Source of the DNA: Sulfurovum sp. UBA7648 | GTDB lineage: Bacteria; Campylobacterota; Campylobacteria; Campylobacterales; Sulfurovaceae | NCBI GenBank assembly: GCA_002483605.1 | Contig: DLIG01000010.1 | Location: 9,241-73,240, forward strand | DNA length: 64,000 nt | Direction of reading: 5' to 3' | In this document: positions 17,460-26,813 of the stretch, in pieces | How the letters are laid out: every line of letters begins with the position of its first letter | Position numbering within the stretch: position 1 is the first letter of the stretch | The notes under the pieces: model-generated | Told to the model about the DNA's origin: nothing | Seen by the model: the letters and a program-made list of their open reading frames with translations, nothing else | The model's database searches: none | Translations under genes and position numbers: made by a program

Positions 17460-19421
17460 TAGAAATTATATCCTATATTGATAAAATACTCACGTCCTGC
17501 CATCGGAAATCCAAGATCATAGGCATAGAGTTTGTCCGTGACATTTTTGATGCCTATTTCTGCTGTGATATTTGGAGTCGGTTTGTAGATCCCTTTAAGG
17601 TCAAATGTAGTAAATGTCGGGTTGATGACATACGACTTGTCCGCTTTTTGCTCATATGCACCTTTGCGAAATCTCATATTTCCATACAATGAGAAACTTT
17701 CTTTAAGATCGTATTGTGCAAAAGCAAAGATCTGATGCTCGGGTATGTCTATTCTTTTGATATCATTATCCGTGCGATTTTTGACAGAAATGTATGTGTA
17801 GTTTCCTCCGACCTCTAGCTCATCAGCTTTGTAGCTAAGTTCTGCTTCTACGCCTCTATGGTCAAAGCTTCCCACATTTTGGTTCTGCGTCTCATCAGGT
17901 GTCACTACAACCGGTTGGATCGCATCGTCCACACGGTCAAAAAATCCATTGATACGTCCGCTTAAAGCCCCCATATTCTTTTGATAGCTAAGTTCATAGT
18001 GTGTTGCTGTTTCAGCATCAAGATCGGGATTTGGCAGTGCTGTGCCTAGTTTTCTGCTGTAGCGGTCCTTCATGCTCGGAAGATATGTTTTGCGAGAGAT
18101 GCTTGCACGCATTTTGCTGGTATCATCAATAGAGTAGATAATGGCAGCTTGCGGGTTAAAGGCGTCTTGCTCTCCTAAAGCCAAAGGTACACTTCCAGAG
18201 CTTTTATCATACGCTTTATCGGATTCTTTGCGGTCATAACTGATCCCGCCCAATAGTTGCCAGTTTGGAGAGATTGTATAAGTGTCTTCTATCCCGAACG
18301 ATATGGTATTGTCAATAAAATGCTCAGTTAATGTCGCTATATCGGTAGTTTTATCGATATCATATCCTTTGTGAGAATCTTTTTTATAGTTTGCTGCAGC
18401 AGTGATAAAATGTTTATCTAGTTCAACCCCATATTCGAGACGCGTTCCTGCGCTGTAATCATCATATTTGCTCTTAAATGATGATTTGTTGTTCATAGTG
18501 GAATATGATGCATTATCGTATGCATAAAGAGAGTTTTTGGATGTATCGTAATAAGCGGCCGCCTTGAGGTATCCCGATCCTAGATTTTTTTGACCAGTGA
18601 TGTAGACGGTTTCTTTATCCCAATATGGCCAATCCCAGTATTTTGGTTTACTAAAGGCGCTGTCAGTTACAGGCGGTTGTTGTTTTTCACCGTTTTGGTT
18701 TGTGTAGCCTACGGCGATCTCGCTTCCGTCATCGGCAATATATCCAGTTTTAAAGCCCACTTTGTAGTCTTTGGACTTGGAGCGCAGACGGTCACCCTCG
18801 GGCTGTGAAGGAGTGGCGGCATAGTCATCGCTTAAGCGAAAGTGATCCCGATCACTATATACCGCATCCAGCTGAGCATAAACATGGTCTTGTCTTGTTC
18901 CTAGGTTGATGGATTCGACATGGCGCGACATAGAGCCGTCACTATCAAGCACCATTCCGGCTTTTATGCTTCCTTCCAATGCTTTTGTCGGTTTTTTAGA
19001 GATGATATTGACAACTCCCCCCCATCGTATTGGCTCCATATGCGATCGATGAAAAGCCTTTGGAAACATCGATTTGAGAGATATCGCTAGTGAGAAAGCG
19101 ATCATAATCAAAATTGCCGTCATATGGAACATAGACAGGTATTCCGTCTATAAAAACTCCTATCCGTCTGGCATCAAATCCTCTTATGGATAGTGTTGAT
19201 TCGCCACGGCCTCCTTGGAGGTCTTGGTTGATGCCGCTCATATTGTCAAGTGCATCTGAAATGGTTTCGCAATTGTGTTGTTCGATTGCTTTTGAACTGA
19301 TCGTTTGCTCAAAAGGACTCTCTTCAAGTGCAGTATTGAGGACATTGATCTGTCCAAGCGTAAATGTATCGGCAAGTGCTGTGCAGGCTGCAAGCGATAC
19401 CAGTATAATATGTTTTTTCAT
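17459..19421 (-). pseudogene. TonB-dependent outer-membrane receptor broken by a G7 frameshift
   Basis: A roughly 650-residue receptor read in two frames. The first part (from ATG 19421) has a signal peptide and the plug domain (QTISSKAIEQHNCETISDALDNMSG, then RGFDARRIGVFIDGIPV). It runs to GANTMGG and then shifts at a run of seven G (minus strand; plus 19017-19023) into a stop. The second frame resumes with GGVVNIISKKPT, continues through the beta-barrel and ends in the aromatic C-terminus NIGYNF. Removing one G restores one continuous protein. It could be an inactive gene, a slipped-strand phase-variation switch, or a sequencing error in a homopolymer. It is flanked by the binding protein and the flavin monooxygenase. 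Confidence 0.8.
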
Positions 19422-19435
19422 TTTTTCCCCTTTAT

Positions 19436-20443
19436 CTAAATGTATGGTCGAATTTTTGTGTTAAATCTAACTAGCATCTCATAATTTTGATCGAAATCAT
19501 TTGGTGACGGTTTCAATATCAGATGTACATTATTCAGCTCCTTTTTAATAATTTTAATGGTTTCTATACATTGCGACGGTGTCCCTAATATCGCATTGTC
19601 AAAAAACTTCTGCCCGTCGAAGAACGTTTCGCGTTCATTAAGTATCGCATCATATTTTTCCCTGTTCCATTTTGGAGCCGGAACTTCAGAGGAAGCAGCG
19701 CGCATCGATTTGACAAAGTGATCAATAGAGGGCCCAGCGATGCGGTATGCATCATCAAAGCTGTCCGCAACGCCAAATACCCTCATAAGTACAATTTCAG
19801 GATCCATTCCTGCTATAGAGTGATATAGCTCTTGCGCTGCTTTGCACTCTTCTATGGTAGCTCCTTGAGACATCATTAGGCCATAGCCGTGGCGCGCGGC
19901 AAAATGGATCGTGTCAGGATTTGCAAATGTGGCTACAAAAAAAGGTATACGCTCTTGCAAAGGCTTTGGATGCAGTTTTGTATTTTTAAAGGATGCATAT
20001 GTTCCGGCAAAAGAAGGGTTTTTGGAATGCAATAGCTTATCAACAGCTTCTGTTATTTCAAACATTGCATTGCGCAGGCTGTCAGGATCGCGGTTAAAAT
20101 GTTTTGTATCCGGGGCAAATCCGCCTTTTGCAAACCCTGCATTTATTCGTCCATTTGAGAAATTGTCAAGTACCGAGATGCTCTCAGCCAAACGCACCGG
20201 ATGATAAAATGGCGCCAAAAATCCGGCCGTTCCCAGACGGATAGATTCTGTTTTTGCTGAAGCATAAGCCATCATGGCCGATGGATCAGGTATAACGCTA
20301 AAGCCGTTAAAATGGTGTTCGCCAAACCACGCTTCGTCAAAACCGAGCTCGTCTGCAAGTTCGACGAGCCTCAATTGATCCATTATGCTTTCATGCACTT
20401 TTCCTTCAAAATGTTCCGCAAGGCAAAAAAGTCCTATTTTCAT
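19436..20443 (-). CDS. Luciferase-like (LLM class) flavin-dependent monooxygenase
   Basis: 335 residues with a bacterial-luciferase TIM-barrel plan: MKIGLFCLAEHFEG, then DELGFDEAWFGEHHFNGFSVIPDPSAMMAYASAKTESIRLG, FYHPVRLAESISVLDNFSNGRI and PFFVATFANPDTIHFAARHG. Such enzymes use reduced flavin and oxygen to hydroxylate or cleave organic molecules. It lies between a methyltransferase (10 bases) and a TonB-dependent receptor (14 bases), so I infer it acts on something the receptor imports, for example an organic metal ligand. No flavin reductase partner is seen nearby. Confidence 0.8.
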   Translation of the reverse strand: MKIGLFCLAEHFEGKVHESIMDQLRLVELADELGFDEAWFGEHHFNGFSVIPDPSAMMAYASAKTESIRLGTAGFLAPFYHPVRLAESISVLDNFSNGRINAGFAKGGFAPDTKHFNRDPDSLRNAMFEITEAVDKLLHSKNPSFAGTYASFKNTKLHPKPLQERIPFFVATFANPDTIHFAARHGYGLMMSQGATIEECKAAQELYHSIAGMDPEIVLMRVFGVADSFDDAYRIAGPSIDHFVKSMRAASSEVPAPKWNREKYDAILNERETFFDGQKFFDNAILGTPSQCIETIKIIKKELNNVHLILKPSPNDFDQNYEMLVRFNTKIRPYI

Positions 20444-20453
20444 GAATTTATCC

Positions 20454-21071
20454 TCATTTGGTTATTACAGACCAAAAGCCGCTGTCATCGTTGATTATTT
20501 CAAAATGGCTAGGCTTGAGCGATCTTAGAATATCCGGAAGGGCTTCGCGTTCGGCGACGACTTTATCTTTAAAGGATTTGCGCCAATCAGGATTGTTTTG
20601 GGTCATTGTTCTTGTGATCTGTTCTCTAAGCTCTGCATTGCCAAATCCTCCGCCAATGTATGCCATGCCGCCTTTTTTTAATATTCTTATAATTTCAGAA
20701 TATGCTTGGCGCCAATCATCCCAAAACGGGGATGAGCCTCGGCTGATCACAATATCCATGCTCCCGCTAGGCAGGCCGATGGAGTGTATATCTCCTTGGA
20801 GAAAATCACATCTATTTGCAATATTCTCATCATTTGCATATCCTTTTGCAAGTTCAAGCATCTCTTCGGACCTGTCAAAAAACGTGATCTCAAGGTCTGT
20901 GATCTTGGCAATAGCGCGCCCAAGGGCTCCCGTGCCGCATCCCACATCCAAACACTTGCCTGATACTATGCCGCTTTTTGCGATTATCTGCCCGGCTATT
21001 ACTGGATATATAGGGGCAAAAACTTCACGGACTATACGGTCAAAACTTTGTGGACTTGTTTCTTTTTTCAT
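20454..21071 (-). CDS. Class I SAM-dependent methyltransferase
   Basis: 205 residues from ATG 21071, chosen because AAAGGA lies eight bases upstream; longer in-frame starts at 21092 and 21131 have poorer sites. Motif I is CLDVGCGTGALGRAIA, motif II EITFFDRSEEML, and motif III IVISRGSSPFWDDW with ILKKGGMAYIGGG, all as in UbiE/Methyltransf_11 enzymes. Substrate unknown. It is a different subfamily from the enzyme at 15846. It starts the pair with the flavin monooxygenase inside run B. Confidence 0.75.
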   Translation of the reverse strand: MKKETSPQSFDRIVREVFAPIYPVIAGQIIAKSGIVSGKCLDVGCGTGALGRAIAKITDLEITFFDRSEEMLELAKGYANDENIANRCDFLQGDIHSIGLPSGSMDIVISRGSSPFWDDWRQAYSEIIRILKKGGMAYIGGGFGNAELREQITRTMTQNNPDWRKSFKDKVVAEREALPDILRSLKPSHFEIINDDSGFWSVITK

Positions 21072-21151
21072 TGTTTGTTCCTTTGTTTGCATCTTTGGTG
21101 TTCGTTTGGAAGTATAAAGAATTTGTTTCAATTGTTCTTACTCCCTCGTTG

Positions 21152-22186
21152 TCATTGGTATTTATTAAAAAATTCTACATATTCTTTGTCCGAAAGAGTG
21201 TAGTTGTAAAATTTTTTATAAAATACTTTTGTTTCTTGTTTTAAGTCGATATCATGCATTGCTTCAGGATATAAAATTTTACTCAGCCATATAATTCCCA
21301 AAATAGATTCAGGCGATGGACGATCCCACCAAAAAGTTCCTATTGGTGCTTCAAATACTTTATTGTCATGCACGGCTTTGAGTTGTGATAAGGCGGGATC
21401 GTTTCGTATCCATTGAGCGTTGAGATTGTTTTTTCCATTTGTCGTGGTAATGATGACATCGGGGTTCCAAATGTTGAGCACTTCCGCATTGACGCCTCCT
21501 TGAAATGGAATTGCAGCAGCAACGTTCATTCCTCCTGCGGATTCGATAAAATCATCCCCCCAGTTTTTAGGACTCCCTGAGCCTATTTTTGCAGCTGTGC
21601 TCGTATAAAAAACTTTTTTGCGTTTAGCCGGATCGATTTTGGAAAGACGCTGATCGATCATCGATAGTGTATCTCTCCAATAGCTGATCAATGCGTCCGC
21701 TTTTTGTTCTTTGTGTAGCATTTTGCCGACGTGGGCGAACTCTTGCAGCAGTGTCGGTATAGAGTGTTTCCCGATACCTAGAGTATAAATAGGAATTCCG
21801 GCAGATCGGATCCGTTCATTCATTGGCAATGATGTAATTCCGGCAAATACGATCGTAGGATGAAGTTTGAGCAGAGTTTCGAGGTTAACATCATTGAAAG
21901 TGCCCACACTTGGTATGTTTTTGATATAGGGATAAACTCTTGAAAGCTGTCTGAACTGTTTTGTGTCAGGATGAGCAACAATTTTATCGGCACTCATAAA
22001 TAGTGCTATTTCTTGTGAAGCGCCACCATAGCAAGTAATAATGATCTTATCTATCTTTTGAGGAATGCAAACTTCAATTTTAGCAAAATCCGGAACTTTC
22101 TTTGTGCATGCTTCTTTATTATCAGCTAGGGCAAAGCCGCAAAGCAGAGAAACAGAGATCATGAAGTTAGTTGTGAGTCTATGCAT
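21152..22186 (-). CDS. Periplasmic binding protein of the BtuF/FepB class (PF01497-type)
   Basis: 344 residues with a signal peptide (about 1-21, FALA cut). The class III binding-protein pattern is clear: TCYGGASQEIALFMSADKIVAHPD, SVGTFNDVNLETLLKLHPTIVFAG, then NAEVLNIWNPDVIITTTNG and GTFWWDRPSPESILGIIWLSKILYP. This fold binds siderophores, haem or cobalamin, and in Haemophilus influenzae MolA it binds molybdate. It differs from the other two such proteins in this region by lacking their AEGxDG and paired-cysteine segment. The start is two bases from the end of the receptor gene upstream. Confidence 0.75.
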   Translation of the reverse strand: MHRLTTNFMISVSLLCGFALADNKEACTKKVPDFAKIEVCIPQKIDKIIITCYGGASQEIALFMSADKIVAHPDTKQFRQLSRVYPYIKNIPSVGTFNDVNLETLLKLHPTIVFAGITSLPMNERIRSAGIPIYTLGIGKHSIPTLLQEFAHVGKMLHKEQKADALISYWRDTLSMIDQRLSKIDPAKRKKVFYTSTAAKIGSGSPKNWGDDFIESAGGMNVAAAIPFQGGVNAEVLNIWNPDVIITTTNGKNNLNAQWIRNDPALSQLKAVHDNKVFEAPIGTFWWDRPSPESILGIIWLSKILYPEAMHDIDLKQETKVFYKKFYNYTLSDKEYVEFFNKYQ

Positions 22187-22188
22187 TC

Positions 22189-24369
22189 TTAAAACCTATA
22201 TTGTACCGATGCAAATACAGCCCTTGGGGAACCGACGGTATAGGTTGTTTCAGGAACGATATTGATCTCCGATGCCGAAAAAGTAGAAATATATTTTTTA
22301 TCCATTAGATTGGTTGCAGACAAAGACAAATCCAATGAATGTCCATTATCCAAAGCGATCTCTTTATTGATAGACAGGTCTACGAGATAATAAGGATTAA
22401 CACTGTATTGACCCAGTGTATCGACATAGCGCTTGCCTACGTATCTTAAAATCGGAGCTATTTTATATCCATTGAGATCGTATTCGGCCGAGATATTCCC
22501 AAAAAATTTCGGTACGTCGGGATGTTGATGTCCTTTGGCCTGTATGTATGCACTTGAAGCCGATTGAATATCTGTCGTAAATGCATAACGATTATAAGTT
22601 GCGGCAGCATTAATGGTAAAATTAGAAGAAATTTTATAATTAGCGCCAATTTCTAAACCATATGATTCGGCTTCGGCTGTATTTTGCTGGTAGTTGTAAT
22701 TGAGTATAGGATCATAGAATACTCCCCCGACATTTTTAACAAAAGAGTAAAAGAGTGTCGAATTAAATCCCCATTTTTCTGTTTTGTAACTATAGCCGAT
22801 ATCAAAATTATCCGATTCTTCGGGCTTGAGGTCGTCCCACATTTTTTGGAGTGTGGCTTCATTTTTGTTGACAACCGGGCCATTGAAATAGTTGATCATA
22901 TTACCGCCAAAACTATAGTTAGGAACATTATAGTTACGGCCATAGCTTGCTTTGATGGATGAAGAATCATTAATATAGTGTGTTGCTCCGATACTTGGCA
23001 AAAAGATTTCATATCGGTTAGAGTGTAATGTAAAATCTTTTGCCGTGACCATAGAAAGAGCTTCTTCGTAGCTCGTATCGTTTATTCCATTCGTGCTATA
23101 ACTGGACAGAGTCGGAGATGTCTGCCACAGATATTTTAGCCCTGCTTCTACAAATGTGTTTCCAAATGCTTTTTCGATCGTTAGATAAGGGGCACTAAAA
23201 GTATGGTTTTTTGCAACACCGATGATCCGTTCCCACTTGATAAAATCAAGGCTGCCTGCTTTTCGGACTTTTCTGCTGGTTGGCGGTCCAGGCGGTTCAT
23301 CTTCTTGATACCAGTATCCTATCTTGAACTTTCCATCATCAATAACGCGGATGTATTCTGCAACATTTCCATATGTATCGTGGTCAACCAGCCAATCCAT
23401 GACGTTAGTTCCGCTCGTAGAATAGCTGTATCCTTTATCATTCAGAAAATATGGACGCAATAAGATAGTATCTTTAGATGTTAGAGGAATTTCTAGTTTG
23501 CCTAAAATCGCATAAGTTTGAAAGTCTTGTTTGTTATAGTCGTAATAATCAGATTTTGACGGATCAGTCGTTTGATAATCTAAATCTCTATAGTTCGACA
23601 GATCTTTGCTTTGAGCATAGGTCAAGCCTTTATAATTATGTTGTTTTTGGTCATTATATATTCCATATAGTTCCCATTTCACGTGTTGTTTGGATGTACC
23701 TGAAACACCGAATTCGAGATTTTTGCGATTTACTCCCTCGCCCTCGCCTTTCCATTTGTCGGCATTGGTTGTTGAGCCGGAGATAAAAAATTTAGCCGTA
23801 TCGGATATGTCTCCGCTGTCAACACGCATATAGGTTTTAGAGAAGCTGTCGCTTCCTATAGATTGTTTAATGGCAGTTCCCATCTTATCTGCAGGATGCT
23901 TCATGTGCATATCTACCATACCGTCATCACTGCCGTATCCAAAGCCACTATCAGCTTTGATGGCTCCTTTTTCAACAGTTATATAATCAATATTTTCGAT
24001 ATCGACCATCGTAGACAATCCTCCTCCTGGACCAATCCCTTTAAGCGGTAATCCTTCTAATGTTTCGCCGATATTCCGATTTGATTTTCCGCGAATTTTA
24101 TGCGTAATATTCATACCAAATGGATCATTGAACCGTATATCGACACCTGGTTCAAGCGAAATTGCTTTATAGGGATTGATAAGCTCAGCGCTGTCAAAAA
24201 TTTTGATATCTGAAGAAGTAGTTACGCTTTTAGAACCAATAGTCGAATCTTCACTAATTACTTCATCCTCAATTAATGCTGTATCAAGTATATAATTTTC
24301 TTCTGCCGAAGCATAAGTGGATAACAACATCAGTGATGCATATAACGGTAGTGTCCATGACCGTTTCAT
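22189..24369 (-). CDS. TonB-dependent outer-membrane receptor
   Basis: 726 residues with a signal peptide (1 to about 22, ASAEE). The plug domain covers about 40-180 (SLEPGVDIRF, IRGKSNRNIGETLEGLPLKG, VDIENIDYITVEKGAIKAD), then a 22-strand-type barrel ending FASVQYRF with the terminal Phe typical of BAM-assembled proteins. A segment GYWYQEDEPPGPP is shared with the receptor at 27832-30060 (GYWYHKQLPPGPP), so the two are paralogues. The ATG overlaps the stop of the globin gene by four bases. It is the second gene behind ModE-like site B, which suggests metal-oxyanion-responsive expression. Confidence 0.85.
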   Translation of the reverse strand: MKRSWTLPLYASLMLLSTYASAEENYILDTALIEDEVISEDSTIGSKSVTTSSDIKIFDSAELINPYKAISLEPGVDIRFNDPFGMNITHKIRGKSNRNIGETLEGLPLKGIGPGGGLSTMVDIENIDYITVEKGAIKADSGFGYGSDDGMVDMHMKHPADKMGTAIKQSIGSDSFSKTYMRVDSGDISDTAKFFISGSTTNADKWKGEGEGVNRKNLEFGVSGTSKQHVKWELYGIYNDQKQHNYKGLTYAQSKDLSNYRDLDYQTTDPSKSDYYDYNKQDFQTYAILGKLEIPLTSKDTILLRPYFLNDKGYSYSTSGTNVMDWLVDHDTYGNVAEYIRVIDDGKFKIGYWYQEDEPPGPPTSRKVRKAGSLDFIKWERIIGVAKNHTFSAPYLTIEKAFGNTFVEAGLKYLWQTSPTLSSYSTNGINDTSYEEALSMVTAKDFTLHSNRYEIFLPSIGATHYINDSSSIKASYGRNYNVPNYSFGGNMINYFNGPVVNKNEATLQKMWDDLKPEESDNFDIGYSYKTEKWGFNSTLFYSFVKNVGGVFYDPILNYNYQQNTAEAESYGLEIGANYKISSNFTINAAATYNRYAFTTDIQSASSAYIQAKGHQHPDVPKFFGNISAEYDLNGYKIAPILRYVGKRYVDTLGQYSVNPYYLVDLSINKEIALDNGHSLDLSLSATNLMDKKYISTFSASEINIVPETTYTVGSPRAVFASVQYRF

Positions 24370-24971
24370 TTCTTGTCTCCAATGAGTTCATTTCTGACTT
24401 TGCTCCAATGATGCCGCTTGACAGCTTCCATAGTGGTGCGTCTGTTTATCATACGAATAGAAAGAGCTTCGATCCAATTCCAAAATTCTTCCAGGTGTTC
24501 TTTTGGAAAATCAATTTCTTTTAGTGTTTTTTTATACATAGCAAGCCAAATCTCACGGTCGCTTTCATCGATCGGAACTTTGAAATGTCTCATTCTTAGA
24601 TGAAACCCTCCGTGCTGTTCGGTAAATATCGGATCTCCTCCGAGTGCTTCTACAAATAAGTCGGCACTTTTATCAACAGCCATTTTGAAAGCATCTCCAT
24701 TTTTTGGAAACAAGTCACCGACTTTTGTTTTTAACAGCAGGCGGTGATGATGCCATACCATTTCACGAATTTTTTCTTCGCCCATCGTTTTAAAAATTTT
24801 ATTGGAGGGAAAGGGGACAGGGGGGAAGATAATATCGATCATCGAGTCTACTATACGGATATCTTCAGCGCCGAAACGGACTTTGTTGGGTTGTTGTTCC
24901 ATTTGGCTCAACTGTGTAAATGAGTTGATACGACCATTTTGGCAACTATTGGATTGTGTGTGTTTGTTCAT
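24366..24971 (-). CDS. Truncated-haemoglobin-like globin, coupled to a TonB receptor gene
   Basis: 201 residues. The globin core is recognised by LFVEALGG (about 105-112), FHLRMRHFKV with the likely proximal His129, and EIWLAMYKKTLKE, closest in plan to group III truncated haemoglobins. It is longer than those: a leader of about 45 residues, then FPPVPFPSNKIFKTMGEEKIREMV and a three-His run (74-76) before KVGDLFP. No signal peptide, so cytoplasmic. AGGAG precedes the ATG. First gene after ModE-like site B, and translationally coupled (ATGA) to the receptor. A paralogue lies at 31846-32400. Confidence 0.7.
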   Translation of the reverse strand: MNKHTQSNSCQNGRINSFTQLSQMEQQPNKVRFGAEDIRIVDSMIDIIFPPVPFPSNKIFKTMGEEKIREMVWHHHRLLLKTKVGDLFPKNGDAFKMAVDKSADLFVEALGGDPIFTEQHGGFHLRMRHFKVPIDESDREIWLAMYKKTLKEIDFPKEHLEEFWNWIEALSIRMINRRTTMEAVKRHHWSKVRNELIGDKK

Positions 24972-25003
24972 TTTTACTCCTTATTTTTTAATGTTTTGTC
25001 TAT

Positions 25004-25027
25004 CGTTATACTATTTTTAATATATCG
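25004..25027. promoter_or_regulatory. ModE-like operator B (upstream of the globin-receptor run)
   Basis: CGTTATAC-N8-ATATATCG, 24 bp; the symmetry extends to CTATCG at 25000 and CGATAG ending at 25031. The left arm is nearly that of the site in front of modA. On the minus strand it contains TATAAC, a possible -10, so a bound repressor would block the promoter of the globin gene. The adjacent inverted repeat ATAGGCA/TGCCTAT (25028-25034, 25048-25054) may end the upstream transcript. Confidence 0.65.
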
Positions 25028-25050
25028 ATAGGCATGATAAACTCTTTTGC

Positions 25051-26025
25051 CTATGGTTTAAACTTTGGAAAAAAGAGTTTTTGGAATCGTTTTGTCTCAT
25101 CATCCAATGAGCCTTGGAGAACATCCGGATAAAACGAATGTATCAACCAACGTATTCCCAAAAGCCTCATAAATGATGGAGGACGGGTTATATAATTAAA
25201 CGGCAGATTGGGGACGCTAAGTATATGACCTGATTTTACGGCACGAAGCGTTCGCCACTTTGGATCTGCTTTGATAGATGAGGCAAATGCGCTTTCCATA
25301 GCGATTATTACATCCGGATCAGCCAATATCACTGTTTCAAGCGACATTTTTTCCATTCCGTAGTTTGAGCTCATACGGCAGTTTAGAGCATTTTTAGCAC
25401 CGGCATATTTGAAAGGCTCTAAATGAAATGAGCCTTCGCATTCGCTTGACATTCCATCAACTCCTTCTGCAAAATAGTAACGAATTTTTTTGCGGGTATT
25501 TATTTTGCCCTGAAGGGACCTTACGAGCCCCAATGTCTCTTTTGTGTAAGTGATAAGCTCATGCGCACGTTTGGTATTGCCGGTGATTTTTCCTAAAAGC
25601 TCAAATTGGCTGGCCAGGTCATCGATAGACTCATTGTGTATCATCAATACAGGAATATTAAGTGCCATAAATTTTTTAAGCTGATCTTCTGAGCCAGGCG
25701 CTTTCTGCCACATGAGAATTACGTCGGGTTTGGCTGCCGCCAACACTTCATAATTGGGCGTATTGCCTTGCCCAAAAAAACCTCCAGCAACCGGCTTGGA
25801 TGCTGCGGTGCCGACATAAGGTTTTTGATCGGGTTTAAACGGAGAATTAAGCGCTGCAACAAGAGTCGGGTCAAAAGCAACGAGACTCATCGTAAGCGGA
25901 GGAGATGCAGCATAGATCTTGGTCACTTTATCCGGTATCGTGACGACTCTTCCGTAGCCATCAGTGATCGTTTTTGCATTGGCAAAACTAAAAATCAGCA
26001 TCATTAAAAACAAAACTATTTTCAT
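25051..26025 (-). CDS. Periplasmic binding protein of the BtuF/FepB class
   Basis: 324 residues, signal peptide 1 to about 17 (FANA). Pattern: ITDGYGRVVTIPDKVTKIYAASPP, then NYEVLAAAKPDVILMWQ, IPVLMIHNESIDDLASQFELLGKITG, and C-terminal RTLRAVKSGHILSVPNLPFNYITRPPSFMRLLGIRWL. It shares YYFAEGVDGMSSECEGSFH and a later NCRMSS with the paralogue at 30060-31082; two conserved cysteines may form a disulfide. The start overlaps the ATPase gene by four bases (ATGA), so it is the binding protein of that importer. Last gene of run A. Confidence 0.8.
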   Translation of the reverse strand: MKIVLFLMMLIFSFANAKTITDGYGRVVTIPDKVTKIYAASPPLTMSLVAFDPTLVAALNSPFKPDQKPYVGTAASKPVAGGFFGQGNTPNYEVLAAAKPDVILMWQKAPGSEDQLKKFMALNIPVLMIHNESIDDLASQFELLGKITGNTKRAHELITYTKETLGLVRSLQGKINTRKKIRYYFAEGVDGMSSECEGSFHLEPFKYAGAKNALNCRMSSNYGMEKMSLETVILADPDVIIAMESAFASSIKADPKWRTLRAVKSGHILSVPNLPFNYITRPPSFMRLLGIRWLIHSFYPDVLQGSLDDETKRFQKLFFPKFKP

Positions 26026-26813
26026 AAAACCCCTTTGTTAAAAACTGGAAAGCAGTATGTGCGGTTATCGTGAGAAACAAGATCTGCGCCAATCCCGTAT
26101 ACTTTATTGATCATCTCTGATGTGATCACTTCGTTTGGCTTTCCGTCAGCGATTATTTTCCCTTTGTTCATTACGACAACACGGCTGGAAACTAGCAGGG
26201 CATGATCGGGATAATGTGTGGTTTTAAGGAATGTATATCCATGACTGCCCAGTTCCAAAATAAGCTCAAGCAAACGGATCTGGTTGCCGTAATCCAGACC
26301 TGAGACCGGCTCATCCATGATAAAAGTATTAACCTCCTGCGTCAATGCACGAGCAATAAGAACCATCTGTTTTTGGCCCCCGCTTAGTTGCCCAAAAGGC
26401 CTGCTGTGAAGATTATCGATGCCGATCTTTGTGAGCGCCTCATAAGCGATCTCGCGGTCATGTTTTGACGGAGAAGCAAAAAATCCGAGCTTGGAAACTC
26501 TTCCCATCATTACCATCTCAAGCACCGTGTAATTGAAAGGAACATTGTGATATTGCGGGATATAGGCTATATGACGGGCTATTTCTCTATGTGAATAATC
26601 ATTGATCATCTTACCATTGATCAATATCTCACCTTTTTTTGCATGTATGAGCTTGAGTATTGACCGTATGAGTGTGCTTTTGCCGCACCCATTCGGTCCT
26701 AGCAGGCTTACCACCTCTCCTCGGTGAAGTGAAAAATCAATGCCGTCTAGTACCGTATTTTTATGGTAAGAAAAATGCAGGCCATTGACTGTTATAATAG
26801 GATTTAGTTCCAT
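26022..26813 (-). CDS. ABC transporter ATPase of the BtuD/FecE type
   Basis: 263 residues with Walker A LGPNGCGKSTLI, Q-loop IAYIPQYHNVPF, signature LSGGQKQMVLIARAL, Walker B VNTFIMDEPVSGLD and switch His in KTTHYPDHALL. It is the energy subunit of a type II importer with the FecCD-like permease next to it (10-base overlap) and a BtuF-type binding protein after it. The class carries siderophores, haem or cobalamin; the Haemophilus MolBCA importer of this class carries molybdate, and the setting in a mod operon favours that here. Confidence 0.9.
   Translation of the reverse strand: MELNPIITVNGLHFSYHKNTVLDGIDFSLHRGEVVSLLGPNGCGKSTLIRSILKLIHAKKGEILINGKMINDYSHREIARHIAYIPQYHNVPFNYTVLEMVMMGRVSKLGFFASPSKHDREIAYEALTKIGIDNLHSRPFGQLSGGQKQMVLIARALTQEVNTFIMDEPVSGLDYGNQIRLLELILELGSHGYTFLKTTHYPDHALLVSSRVVVMNKGKIIADGKPNEVITSEMINKVYGIGADLVSHDNRTYCFPVFNKGVL

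Noticed and set aside
20458..21117. 219-codon rightward open frame opposite the methyltransferase
   Set aside because: Antisense shadow of a clearly conserved SAM methyltransferase; no recognisable domain or ribosome site.
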